The position numbers and the translations under genes were made by a program. Shown one piece after another: positions 5,504 through 5,667 of a stretch of DNA of 5,667 nucleotides. The notes beneath the pieces were generated by a model. It was not told the DNA's origin. It was given only the letters and a program-made list of their open reading frames with translations, and made no database searches. Origin of the DNA: Pseudomonadota bacterium (GTDB lineage Bacteria > Myxococcota_A > Polyangia > Polyangiales > Polyangiaceae); the NCBI GenBank assembly GCA_023411445.1, contig JAEYOT010000826.1, forward strand, positions 1 through 5,667, read 5' to 3'. How positions within the stretch are numbered: position 1 is the first letter of the stretch; every line of letters begins with the position of its first letter.

Positions 5504-5667
5504 ATGCGCGTCCTGATCGTCACCAAGATCTTCCCGAGCAGCGCCGAGCCCGCTTCGTCACCGTTCAACCGCCAGCAGTTTGGTGCGCTCGCTCGGCTGT
5601 GTGAGGTGGAGCTACTCGCGACCATCCCCTGGTTCCCGGGTGCCGGCGCTTTCGGTCGCTGGTCGGC
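5504..5667 (+). CDS. Glycosyltransferase, GT-B/GT4-like, N-terminal part (runs off the right edge)
   Basis: The first 54 codons read MRVLIVTKIFPSSAEPASSP, then FNRQQFGALARLCEVELLAT, then IPWFPGAG. A first strand MRVLIV followed by an F-P loop, an N-x-x-Q helix and a second strand VELLAT is the usual opening of GT-B glycosyltransferases of the GT4 (group 1) family, which transfer sugars from nucleotide donors to lipid-linked acceptors at the inner face of the membrane. The catalytic and donor-binding half lies beyond the window, so donor and linkage cannot be named. The ATG follows the phosphatase stop by 3 nt, so the two are probably on one transcript. A glycosyltransferase here supports the reading of the region as a polysaccharide locus. 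Confidence 0.8.
   Translation, partial: MRVLIVTKIFPSSAEPASSPFNRQQFGALARLCEVELLATIPWFPGAGAFGRWS

Noticed and set aside
1..5667. CRISPR arrays, tRNA or rRNA genes, insertion sequences, attachment sites
   Set aside because: I saw no regularly spaced repeats, cloverleaf-like sequence, rRNA-like stretch, transposase frame or terminal repeats; the window is almost fully occupied by the seven genes described.

Overview
The window is GC-rich, with codon third positions mostly G or C. It reads as part of a Wzx/Wzy-type exopolysaccharide or surface-polysaccharide locus. The best guess for the source is a myxobacterium or relative (Myxococcota, perhaps the Polyangiales side). The reasons are the base composition, a short export lipoprotein of the type seen in myxobacterial capsule and EPS loci, and a sulfatase-modifying-factor-like lipoprotein with a long Gly/Ser spacer. 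This placement is inference; no rRNA or marker gene is present.

Layout, left to right. (1) Leftward pair: an O-antigen polymerase/ligase-family membrane protein (167-1564) whose stop overlaps the start of a lipoprotein that runs off the left edge (1-170). (2) Rightward pair, only 30 bp from the polymerase start: a short Wza-like polysaccharide export lipoprotein (1595-2203) and, 3 nt on, a Wzx-like flippase (2207-3673). (3) A perfect 9-bp GC hairpin (3688-3710) fills the gap between converging genes. (4) A leftward lipoprotein (3711-4643) with a formylglycine-generating-enzyme fold that lacks both catalytic cysteines. (5) A short, highly structured divergent control region (about 4644-4747). 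(6) A rightward SpoIIE/PP2C-type phosphatase (about 4724-5500) and, 3 nt later, the start of a GT4-like glycosyltransferase that leaves the right edge.

How they fit together: glycosyltransferases build a lipid-linked repeat unit, the flippase turns it across the inner membrane, the polymerase joins units in the periplasm, and the export lipoprotein takes part in passage through the outer membrane. The export protein ends right after its single SLBB-like domain and has no C-terminal membrane helix, so it probably needs a separate outer-membrane porin. No co-polymerase/tyrosine kinase (Wzc-like) gene is in view.

The least expected part is the right half. The control region between the pseudo-enzyme lipoprotein and the phosphatase carries an 11-bp inverted repeat, and each arm begins a sequence resembling a sigma-54 (-24/-12) promoter with exact GG-N10-GC spacing, one on each strand pointing outward. 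The predicted transcription starts fall 2-3 nt before possible start codons on both sides. The phosphatase gene also holds five TTA codons, against one in the other four genes that lie fully inside the window. These may mark a regulatory module inserted into, or controlling, the polysaccharide locus.
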